Part shown: piece by piece, positions 1-5,584 of the stretch
Layout: each line of letters starts with the position of its first letter
How positions within the stretch are numbered: the stretch's first letter is position 1
NCBI GenBank assembly: GCA_030613285.1
Contig: JAUWME010000112.1
Coordinates: forward strand, 1-7,264
DNA from: Candidatus Zymogenus sp.
GTDB lineage: Bacteria > Desulfobacterota > Zymogenia > Zymogenales > Zymogenaceae
DNA: 7,264 bases
Reading direction: 5' to 3'
Notes under the pieces: model-generated
What the model saw: the letters and a program-made list of their open reading frames with translations, nothing else
Databases searched by the model: none
What the model was told of the DNA's origin: nothing
Position numbers and translations under genes: made by a program

Positions 1-1714
1 TTTCACGAAAATAGTGGGAGGGGGTTGCAATCAACACCAGATTTGCCCTTCTTACCGCAGCCTTGAGGTCAGACTCCACGTGCACAATCTTTGGAAGAGT
101 ATGCCCCTTAAAAAACGTCGGGTGCTGACGCCCTTCTGTAATAGTCTCCACAAGATTGGACCTGCCGTCATACATAATCAGCCCGTAGTCCGAATATTTT
201 GGATCGTTGTCAAATTTTCTACCAAGATGCACTGTCAACGTAAACCCGAAGGCCCCGGCGTTTATGACCGTCACGTTTCGCTCTGCCTTGGGAGGATAGA
301 CCCTGTGGTCAACCTGATTTGCGTAAAACTGACCCAGTTTCAGGTCCCGAACCCAGTACCTCTTCCTAAACCCAACAGTTTGAGAAAATATCTTCCTCCT
401 CAACAAGGGCTTTAAACCCTCCTCCACCACTTTGTCCATCCCCGCAGAAAAGGTAGAATCGAGGTTGGGGGACCTTTTGTACCTGTCGTTGTAAAACGTA
501 GTTATCTGCTCCAGTTCCTCTTCTGCGGCCAACTTCAATTGTTTCATCGAGACGGCTTCCCTGCCGTAAAGGGCCTTTGCCACCAGATGAGTTGGTAGGA
601 TTATTTTATTCTTTGCCACCCCCTCAAGGACGGTTCTGCCGATGACATCCCCCGGATCCATGTTTTCTTTGAGAGAGCTGATGATGTCTTTTACCATAAA
701 CGGCTCTCCCATAGTCACAAACGCCCTGCCATAAACCCCCTCCATGGCGTCAAAGACGGTAGACAAGATCCTTTCTGAATACCCCTTTCCAAACTTGAGG
801 TACTCGCTGATGGGGATGTCCTCAGCCCTGTCTCGTAGGGTCAAAATTCCGCTTAAGGGGCTTCTGTGTGTCAGGGCACGGTCTTCCGGCACTCGAGAGA
901 GAGAAAGGGAAAGTGGAACCACTGTAACATCCCCTTCGGCTTTTAAAAGGGCGTCAATAATCCAGTCGGGGATTGCGGCCCGCAGAGACCCGTCGATACT
1001 CCTGGTGGTGTAGCGGGAAGCCTCCGCATGAACCACAAGGGATGCTCCAACCTCCAAAAGGGAGCGCATATAGACAGCAAGAACTTCCTCATATTCCCTT
1101 CTGTTCTGGCTCCAGAGAATTTTTTTTGTAACTTTGATGATCTTGAGCTTTTTCAACTCGTCTTCGATCTCTCGGTTTGGAATCAAGCGATCCCCCAACG
1201 CAGAAAACGGGAGACCAAGCCCCAAGGAATCCAGAAACACGTTTATTACTACACTGTCAAAATGGGAGTTGTAGCTAGGGAGATAGAGGACACCACCCTT
1301 CGCCTCCTTGATAGTTGCATCTATCGAATTTAAAAATTTGTCCTCCAAAAATTCCGGAAAAAAGGGTCTTTTTGGGTTGGGGTGGGAAAACAGATACCGG
1401 GAAAGAAAATATGCCACTTTTCTGGCCCGCTGGTGTGAGGCAAGATCGTACTCCGCAAAAGTATCTTGAAGGGTCAACTTTGTATCAAAGCCGAAACTCG
1501 GTTTATCACCGGAATCATCAGCAGATACACCACCCGTACCCAGATATTTCCCAGCAAGCTTCAGGGCATTCTCCCCTTCTCCATGCACCTCGTCTTGCAA
1601 AGGCGGAATATCATTTGTCAGCAGGGGAAACTCGTCCCTTCCCTCAAAGAAACGATAGATCGTATCAATGGAAAGTCTCTTTGCGAAGAATTTTACTAAG
1701 GGGTGTTGTGGCAT
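1..1714 (-). CDS. Glycerol-3-phosphate acyltransferase-like / glycerol-3-phosphate dehydrogenase (GpsA-like) fusion, C-terminus cut by window edge
   Basis: The 571 visible residues read without a stop to the window edge. After an N-terminal region of about 135 residues that I do not recognise comes a PlsB/GNPAT-type acyltransferase region (about 140-395). Its block I reads LPSYNSHFDS at 145-154, block III contains HAEASR at 229-234, block IV is VTVVPLSLS, then GRAFVTMGEP at 329-338 and LPTHLVAKAL near 373-382, which matches the family's 'PT-LVA-AL' block. After a linker, VTVINAGAFG (481-490) opens a GpsA-like Rossmann domain that continues through ATPSHYF near the edge. In those families PlsB acylates glycerol 3-phosphate and GpsA makes it from dihydroxyacetone phosphate, so a fusion could couple the two steps. 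Two oddities are that the HX4D catalytic His is Tyr148 (D153 kept), and that the first Gly of GxGxxG is Asn485. Activity of either half is therefore uncertain. An AGGAAA ribosome site lies 8 bases before the ATG. The gene follows uspA by 13 bases, probably in one operon. Confidence 0.8.
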   Translation of the reverse strand, partial: MPQHPLVKFFAKRLSIDTIYRFFEGRDEFPLLTNDIPPLQDEVHGEGENALKLAGKYLGTGGVSADDSGDKPSFGFDTKLTLQDTFAEYDLASHQRARKVAYFLSRYLFSHPNPKRPFFPEFLEDKFLNSIDATIKEAKGGVLYLPSYNSHFDSVVINVFLDSLGLGLPFSALGDRLIPNREIEDELKKLKIIKVTKKILWSQNRREYEEVLAVYMRSLLEVGASLVVHAEASRYTTRSIDGSLRAAIPDWIIDALLKAEGDVTVVPLSLSLSRVPEDRALTHRSPLSGILTLRDRAEDIPISEYLKFGKGYSERILSTVFDAMEGVYGRAFVTMGEPFMVKDIISSLKENMDPGDVIGRTVLEGVAKNKIILPTHLVAKALYGREAVSMKQLKLAAEEELEQITTFYNDRYKRSPNLDSTFSAGMDKVVEEGLKPLLRRKIFSQTVGFRKRYWVRDLKLGQFYANQVDHRVYPPKAERNVTVINAGAFGFTLTVHLGRKFDNDPKYSDYGLIMYDGRSNLVETITEGRQHPTFFKGHTLPKIVHVESDLKAAVRRANLVLIATPSHYFRE

Positions 1715-1727
1715 GATACCATTTCCT

Positions 1728-2165
1728 TTACGGAACTACCATCACAGGGCATGGGGCATAATGAATAACCCTGCCGGCAACACTCCCGATGAGGGGGCGA
1801 GTGCCGCCGCGTCGCCCGTGTGTCCCCATGATTATGAGATCGATCTTAGTCTTTTTTGCATAAGTGGCAATCTCATCGGCAGGAAAGCCGGCCCTTAAGA
1901 CCTCCACCACTTTGACATCTACCTTCTTTGCTTCTTCCTTGGCGCTTCTAAAATACTTTTTTCCTTCCCCTTTCAATTTTTCCATAACCTCTTTAGATTC
2001 TTTCTTCCCCAGTTGTTTGAAGCTTTCTACCACCATCTCGGAGATTACAAAAATTGTGTGCATATCAGCGCCAAACTGATTGCACATATCCACGGCGTGC
2101 TTTACGGCCTTGTTGGAACAGCTTGAGCCGTCCACCGCCACAAGGATTTTTTTGTATTGAGACAT
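1728..2165 (-). CDS. Universal stress protein, UspA family
   Basis: This is a complete 145-residue single-domain Usp, the usual family length. It opens with the first beta strand KKILVAVDGSS (5-15), where Asp12 is the typical nucleotide-contact Asp. It ends with the full ATP-binding signature G-2x-G-9x-G-S: Gly114, Gly117 and Gly127-Ser128, followed by the closing strand CPVMVVP (139-145). The intact signature puts it in the ATP-binding subgroup. A Lys/Glu-rich helical stretch lies at 50-81. Usp proteins are cytoplasmic dimers linked to survival under stress, and the precise role here cannot be read from sequence. A strong ribosome site (AAAGGAGGT, 2171-2179) precedes the ATG. It is the first gene of a probable two-gene leftward operon with the acyltransferase/dehydrogenase fusion. 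Confidence 0.95.
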   Translation of the reverse strand: MSQYKKILVAVDGSSCSNKAVKHAVDMCNQFGADMHTIFVISEMVVESFKQLGKKESKEVMEKLKGEGKKYFRSAKEEAKKVDVKVVEVLRAGFPADEIATYAKKTKIDLIIMGTHGRRGGTRPLIGSVAGRVIHYAPCPVMVVP

Positions 2166-2209
2166 CTCTGACCTCCTTTAAATAACAGAGTGTTTTTCAT
2201 TTACATTTC

Positions 2210-2237
2210 ATAATATATCACATCGAAAAAAGGTCAA
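2210..2237 (-). promoter_or_regulatory. Probable sigma-70-type promoter for the uspA operon
   Basis: On the minus strand a -35 box TTGACC (2232-2237) is followed after 16 bases by a -10 box TATTAT (2210-2215). It lies about 45 bases upstream of the uspA start codon and points at it. It is divergent from the promoter proposed for the SpoIID gene. The call is from match to consensus only. Confidence 0.55.
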
Positions 2238-2284
2238 GACAAAAAGGAGGGGATAAAAAATGGATGAGTGGAAATAAATAACTC

Positions 2285-2314
2285 TTGACAGTTTGAACGC
2301 AAATATTTTACTAT
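2285..2314 (+). promoter_or_regulatory. Probable sigma-70-type promoter for the SpoIID-like gene
   Basis: A perfect -35 hexamer TTGACA (2285-2290) is followed after 18 bases by TACTAT (2309-2314), which matches the -10 consensus at four of six positions. Transcription would begin near 2320 and give a leader of about 120 bases before the ATG at 2441. Confidence 0.5.
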
Positions 2315-2332
2315 GACATTTGAGCTTTGCGT
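2297..2332. promoter_or_regulatory. Inverted repeat ACGCAAA-N22-TTTGCGT around the -10 box (possible operator)
   Basis: ACGCAAA (2297-2303) and its exact reverse complement TTTGCGT (2326-2332) bracket the proposed -10 box. The arm centres are 29 bases apart, close to a whole number of helical turns, so a regulator bound to both arms could block initiation. This is inference from position; I cannot assign it to a known regulator. Confidence 0.3.
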
Positions 2333-2440
2333 CTCGGTAGTGGCCGAGGGATATAAGGACAAGGTTCAATGCTTTTGACCCAGTTATTGTTATGCTACTA
2401 TTGCACTGTTAAAATGTCAAACCAATCTTGGTGGTAAGCC
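2315..2440 (+). other. Putative 5' leader of the SpoIID-like gene with a small hairpin
   Basis: The stretch between the proposed promoter and the start codon contains a 5-bp hairpin, CTCGG (2333-2337) with CCGAG (2344-2348) and a six-base loop. It also has a short palindrome ACCAATCTTGGT (2421-2432) immediately before the start codon. I see no T-tract, so this is not a terminator. I could not match the leader to any riboswitch class I know. Confidence 0.3.
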
Positions 2441-3727
2441 ATGAGGACAAAACGAAGAGTCAATATGCGTTGCTTTTTAAAACGTTTTCCAAAAAAACTG
2501 GTTTTTGCAATTACCCTTATTTTCTTCACCATCACTTTGTGGGGAGACATCGGTATTACTGGAGACATGGTCGGGAGAGTTTCAGATTTTAACAGTAAAG
2601 ATGTGAATGTCAGAGTCCTCGAAGGGAGAATTACAACAGGGGTGGTCGTCACAGCAGTTGGTCCCTACTCGGTTATTTTTGGCAGCAAAAACATTTTTGT
2701 CGAAAGTGAGAAATGCTTTATAACCGCCGGGGTTGGCGGGGGGCTAATCTTAAAAATCGGTGGGAGGGAGTTCAGGACGTCCAAGGCGGTTAAGATAGTT
2801 TTGGTGGCTTCTGCGGGGGAGGGCACACTCATTGTTGCATTGGACAACGTGAGCGCAAAACCCATTACCCACAACTATCGGGGAGAATTGAAGATAACAA
2901 ATGACGCCGGTGTTGTGGCAATTATCAACATTATCCCCTTGGAGGAATATCTCTGCTCGGTTGTAGCGTCTGAGATGTCCACAAACGAAATGGAAGCGAT
3001 GAAGGCCCAGGCGATCCTTGCCCGGACATTTGCCGTGAGAAACCGGGGCAGGCACAAGAAATATGATTTTTGCGACAAGACCCACTGCCAACACTACGGC
3101 GGTGCAGGGCTTGAGACTTCCCGATCAATAACGGCGGTAAGAGAGACGACGGGAAAAGTCCTCCTCTTTGATGGAGCGGTGGCAAGCGTTTTTTATCACG
3201 CCTGCTGTGGGGGGATGACCACATCCCCAGCTTATGTGTGGGGTGGGGATGAATTTCCCTACCTCAAGCCCGTAAAGTGCCAAAGACCCGGCGGTGGTGG
3301 GTACCTGTGTGGTAAGAGCAGGCACTTCAGGTGGGAGGCAACAATTACGTCAGATGAGATGAGGAGTCTTATTGCCGACGCCTTTGGAGTCTCGGCCAGA
3401 GGCGCAAAGCTCAAGATAATGTTGAGGGATCCATCGGGGAGGGTGTTTGAGATGGAGATTATGGGTACTGAGAGAAGGGTCATAACCGGCGAAGAGTTCA
3501 GGATTGCCGTTGGGCGGGCGTTGGGCTGGGGCAGGATTAAGAGCGCCCTCTTTGAGATGAAGATTGGTGGCGATGGCTACCGCTTTGGGGGGAGTGGCCT
3601 CGGCCACGGCGTGGGTAGGTGCCAGCTGGGGGCGATAGAGCTTTCGAGGCTGGGCTGGAGCTACGTGGATATCCTTCAGTTCTACTTTCCGGGAACGGTG
3701 GTGGGCGAGTTTGGCGGGGAAATTTAA
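2441..3727 (+). CDS. SpoIID/LytB-type peptidoglycan lytic enzyme
   Basis: The 428-residue protein has a basic N-terminus and one hydrophobic segment (about 19-35) that looks like an uncleaved or cleaved signal, so the enzyme should act outside the cytoplasmic membrane. Residues about 36-145 are beta-rich and diverged. The SpoIID catalytic domain follows: the IIPLEEYLCSVVASEM block (164-179) carries the expected catalytic Glu178, then KAQAILARTFA, the CDKTHCQHYGG block (211-221), HACCGGMT (253-260) and the C-terminal signature GLGHGVGRCQLGA (386-398). Cys211, His215 and Cys216 resemble metal ligands described for some SpoIID proteins. The family cleaves glycan strands as a lytic transglycosylase. 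In non-sporulating bacteria homologues are common and their role is less clear. No SpoIIP, SpoIIM or other sporulation gene is nearby. The ATG at 2441 has only a weak GGTGG ribosome site; Met9 at 2465 is an alternative start. Confidence 0.88.
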   Translation: MRTKRRVNMRCFLKRFPKKLVFAITLIFFTITLWGDIGITGDMVGRVSDFNSKDVNVRVLEGRITTGVVVTAVGPYSVIFGSKNIFVESEKCFITAGVGGGLILKIGGREFRTSKAVKIVLVASAGEGTLIVALDNVSAKPITHNYRGELKITNDAGVVAIINIIPLEEYLCSVVASEMSTNEMEAMKAQAILARTFAVRNRGRHKKYDFCDKTHCQHYGGAGLETSRSITAVRETTGKVLLFDGAVASVFYHACCGGMTTSPAYVWGGDEFPYLKPVKCQRPGGGGYLCGKSRHFRWEATITSDEMRSLIADAFGVSARGAKLKIMLRDPSGRVFEMEIMGTERRVITGEEFRIAVGRALGWGRIKSALFEMKIGGDGYRFGGSGLGHGVGRCQLGAIELSRLGWSYVDILQFYFPGTVVGEFGGEI

Positions 3728-3772
3728 AAAAAATAAGTAATGAAGTCTAACCTTTGATTAAAAAGATTTGTA

Positions 3773-3801
3773 TTGAATTTTTTGTATTTACCAATTACAA
3801 T
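3773..3801 (+). promoter_or_regulatory. Probable promoter of the UPF0489-like gene
   Basis: TTGAAT (3773-3778), a 17-base spacer and TACAAT (3796-3801) form a good sigma-70-type promoter in an AT-rich gap. It ends about 38 bases before the ATG at 3840. The gene therefore need not depend on transcription from the SpoIID gene. Confidence 0.5.
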
Positions 3802-3839
3802 AATTGAAGAAGTTTAACTCTTTTATTGGGGTATAACAA

Positions 3840-4673
3840 ATGACCGTATTTAAAGATGCTTTTGTTCGTGAAGTTTCAGAAATAATGAATGTTAGGAGTA
3901 TTCGTAACAACAGAAATATTCCTATGTTTGTATATGATGATCATAGGACAGCATTGATACCAATTTGGAAAGCAATGCAAGATAAGATTTTTTTAAAGCC
4001 GCCTCTCCTTGTTCGTTTTGATGCACATAATGATTTTCAAGAAACAAAAGATAATTGGGATGAAGAAGAAACCAATAATTTAGATGATGTATTAGTTTTA
4101 GCAAATAACCTTAGAAGTGATGATGGAGGGTGGGTAAAAGCTGTTGTTGAATTAGGGCTGGTTTCAAATGTTATAACTTTTTTTTTGGAGGAAATTCTAA
4201 ACGACAAAATCGAAGAGTATGATGACCATAAATATAATCAACACACTTTATTATGGTTTAAAAGAATTAGTGATGAACTAAATGTGAAGGACGGTTTATT
4301 GTGTGACTCTACTTTCGTAAATAGTAGTAAAAAAACAAAAGGGCTTTGGGAAAAACTAAATTGGGACCCAACAACGGGATGGGGAGAACAACAAGAGATA
4401 TGGCTTGATTTAGATTTTGATTTTGCTATTCATAAATTGAAAGATGGTTTTAGTCCAATGCCATGGAGAGAAATAGATTTTGAAGATGAATTCGATGATA
4501 GTACATATAGATGTTGTAATTCATTAAATTTATTAAGGTACACAATTTTAAAAAGTAAATTAATTACCTTTGCAACAGAACCAAAATTCTGTTATGGTAT
4601 CGACAATGTTGCTCATATAGGCTTTTTTCTTCAAGAAATATTTAAAAAAGCAGGTTTAAGATTTAGACTTTAA
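3840..4673 (+). CDS. UPF0489-like protein, predicted arginase-fold metalloenzyme
   Basis: The product has 277 residues and no signal peptide or membrane segment, so it is likely cytoplasmic. Three blocks fit the UPF0489 (C5orf22-like) family: VYDDHRTALIPIW (31-43), LLVRFDAHNDF (56-66) and EIWLDLDFDFA (186-196). Near the C-terminus ITFATEPKFCYG (242-253) resembles the strand-and-turn after the metal site. DAHND (61-65) and DLDFD (190-194) resemble the paired metal-binding Asp/His motifs of the arginase/ureohydrolase and deacetylase folds, so a hydrolase acting on a C-N bond is a reasonable guess. The substrate is unknown. The gene is much richer in A+T than its neighbours: 19 of 60 bases are G or C in 3841-3900, against 42 of 60 in 3601-3660. 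It also prefers codons such as TTA, AGA and AAT. With its own promoter and no operon partner, it looks like an acquired gene. The ribosome site is weak (TTGGGGT at 3826-3832). Confidence 0.7.
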   Translation: MTVFKDAFVREVSEIMNVRSIRNNRNIPMFVYDDHRTALIPIWKAMQDKIFLKPPLLVRFDAHNDFQETKDNWDEEETNNLDDVLVLANNLRSDDGGWVKAVVELGLVSNVITFFLEEILNDKIEEYDDHKYNQHTLLWFKRISDELNVKDGLLCDSTFVNSSKKTKGLWEKLNWDPTTGWGEQQEIWLDLDFDFAIHKLKDGFSPMPWREIDFEDEFDDSTYRCCNSLNLLRYTILKSKLITFATEPKFCYGIDNVAHIGFFLQEIFKKAGLRFRL

Positions 4674-4775
4674 ATTAAATATTCCCATCCCTCCCACACC
4701 ACGGACGACAGGAAGACGAAAGGAGCATCTCGTCCTCCATATTTCGTGAGGCACCAGCCCAAAGGTAAATATAAC

Positions 4776-4810
4776 ATTGGGGAGGTCAAAAATAGTGCAA
4801 TTTCCCCAAT
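4776..4810. repeat. Perfect 8-bp inverted repeat, hairpin-forming
   Basis: ATTGGGGA (4776-4783) and TCCCCAAT (4803-4810) are exact reverse complements separated by 19 bases. The hairpin marks the left border of the repeat array. Its arms share the CCCCAA core of the array units. No T-run follows, so a Rho-independent terminator is unlikely. Confidence 0.6.
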
Positions 4811-4814
4811 CATA

Positions 4815-5060
4815 AAATTACCGGCAACCCCAACTGCAAATTTACCAGCAACCCCCAATTGTCCAACCATTAGAATTACAAGCAACCCCGACAGCCCCAA
4901 CTAAAAATGTTGGGGGGGATAAATTCCTGACAACCCCGATAATCCCAACTTAGAAATTGGTGGCGGAAAATTCCCAACAGCCCTAATTAGACCAACCCTC
5001 TTAATTACAGGTAGTGGTTTTAGATTACCAGCAACTCCAATAGTAAATTATCGACAGCGG
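4815..5060. repeat. Degenerate tandem repeat array, core AATTACCAGCAACCCCAA
   Basis: Diverged units begin near 4815, 4838, 4873, 4921, 4968, 5022 and 5045, with a poorer one near 5002. The steps between units are about 20 to 48 bases. The units at 4873 and 4921 align over 48 bases with 32 identities by my count. The one at 4873 contains a perfect 7-bp stem, CCCCAAC (4895-4901) with GTTGGGG (4909-4915). Unequal spacing and high divergence exclude a CRISPR array. The array ends two bases from the DUF1858 stop codon. It may be an old minisatellite or the remnant of a small mobile palindromic element. Confidence 0.55.
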
Positions 5061-5061
5061 T

Positions 5062-5277
5062 TTAGGCGGAGGCGCTTTTGTTTAGTTCGTCTATGATGAA
5101 ATCGACATCAAGGCCGTGGACTATGGCACCATCAGCGATGGACTCAATTCTGGCGGAGGGACAAGCAAAGCATCCGCCTTGGAAGTATTTTTTAATGACC
5201 TCTTCGGTTTCGGGGTATTTTTGCATAATTTCAAGTATTGTCATATCAGGCGTAATCTTCTTTTCTGTGTCTCCCAT
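5062..5277 (-). CDS. DUF1858-domain (hybrid-cluster-protein-associated disulfide) small protein
   Basis: The 71-residue protein is essentially one DUF1858 domain: ITPDMTILEIMQKYPE (8-23), the GGCFACPSA block with Cys36 and Cys39 (34-42), and AIVHGLDVDFIIDELN (51-66). This matches the small 'disulfide' domain often found near hybrid cluster proteins and in anaerobes. It is presumed to be a cytoplasmic redox-active or metal-binding module, but its biochemical role is not established. I chose the ATG at 5275-5277 because AAGGAGT (5286-5292) sits 8-9 bases before it. The in-frame TTG at 5284-5286 directly abuts that site and is too close. The gene is alone on its strand here, with no hybrid cluster protein in view. 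Confidence 0.88.
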   Translation of the reverse strand: MGDTEKKITPDMTILEIMQKYPETEEVIKKYFQGGCFACPSARIESIADGAIVHGLDVDFIIDELNKSASA

Positions 5278-5328
5278 TGCAATCAACTCCTTTTTTTGGA
5301 TAGTGTGTTTAGTTTTATTTGTACTGTT

Positions 5329-5360
5329 ATTATATTAGTATGTCCTACTGTTTTTGTCAA
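5329..5360 (-). promoter_or_regulatory. Probable strong promoter of the DUF1858 gene
   Basis: On the minus strand a perfect TTGACA (5355-5360) is followed after 17 bases by TAATAT (5332-5337), or after 20 bases by a perfect TATAAT (5329-5334). The first spacing is the better one. The spacer contains AGTA-N5-TACT, a short inverted repeat that could be an operator. Confidence 0.6.
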
Positions 5361-5510
5361 GTAATTTGCGGTTTTTTTTTAGGCTGCTGCAAAAAGTATT
5401 GCCGGAATTTCCGATAGAATTGTTTGCATTGGGTCATTTCTGACTTTACTTTTTGAATTATAAATTGTATAAAGAGGTAGCAAAAAATTTGATTGTTTAA
5501 AGTGAATAAT

Positions 5511-5533
5511 CCCCTGTAAGTCTCCTTATGGGG
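5511..5533 (+). promoter_or_regulatory. Small interrupted hairpin upstream of the RND gene
   Basis: CCCC, two bases, TAAG, a four-base loop TCTC, CTTA, one base, GGGG fold into an interrupted 8-bp stem 50-70 bases before the RND start codon. There is no following T-tract. It may be an operator or leader structure; the function is unknown. Confidence 0.3.
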
Positions 5534-5584
5534 AAATTTGCTTTATACTGCATTGTTCAATAAATTTATTCAGGTAATCAAAAC

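Larger units (their letters stand above)
4674..5061. other. 388-base intergenic region without a convincing gene
   Basis: The left part (4674-4770) has ordinary composition and stays open in the frame of the preceding gene beyond its stop, up to 4902. The right part is a hairpin followed by a degenerate repeat array. Short open frames on both strands are explained by the low-complexity repeats, and none has a ribosome site. I see no intrinsic terminator with a T-tract for either flanking gene. Confidence 0.6.
5278..5584. other. 307-base divergent intergenic region between the DUF1858 and RND genes
   Basis: The left third holds the DUF1858 leader and promoter. The rest is AT-rich and carries two small palindromes: CGGAATTTCCG (5403-5413), and a hairpin at 5511-5533 made of CCCC/GGGG and TAAG/CTTA stems. 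A possible -10 box TATACT (5544-5549) for the RND gene has no good -35 partner. No gene or RNA was recognised. Confidence 0.45.

Noticed and set aside
14..1898. Several plus-strand open frames of 70-130 codons
   Set aside because: They lie antisense to the acyltransferase/dehydrogenase fusion and UspA genes, whose translations show clear family motifs. The plus-strand products show none and lack ribosome sites.
2323..2348. Class I cyclic-di-GMP riboswitch on the minus strand, suggested by GACGCAAAGC
   Set aside because: The conserved partner block (ACAGGGCAAACC) and receptor-loop elements are absent, and the strand does not lead into a nearby start codon in the expected way.
2331..2380. tRNA-like arrangement (CTCGG hairpin resembling a D-arm, GGTTCAAT resembling a T-loop)
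   Set aside because: No 7-bp acceptor stem, anticodon stem or proper T-stem can be formed.
2398..3607. Minus-strand open frames opposite the SpoIID gene
   Set aside because: They are shadows of a G+C-rich gene with full SpoIID signatures; their products are low-complexity and match nothing I recognise.
4670..4900. Minus-strand 76-codon frame with hydrophobic Gly/Val repeats
   Set aside because: It begins at a TTG without a ribosome site, and its GVAG-type repeats simply translate the degenerate DNA repeats.
4815..5060. CRISPR array
   Set aside because: Units are diverged, unequally spaced (about 20-48 bases) and not separated by unique spacers of constant length. No cas gene is present.
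5381..5453. Possible small transposable element end (GGCTGCTGCAAAAAGT) with AAAAAGT/ACTTTTT arms
   Set aside because: Only seven bases are inverted-repeated, in AT-rich sequence, and no matching far end, target duplication or transposase is visible.
5528..5541. Sigma-54 promoter before the RND gene
   Set aside because: The GG and GC dinucleotides are not separated by the required ten bases.
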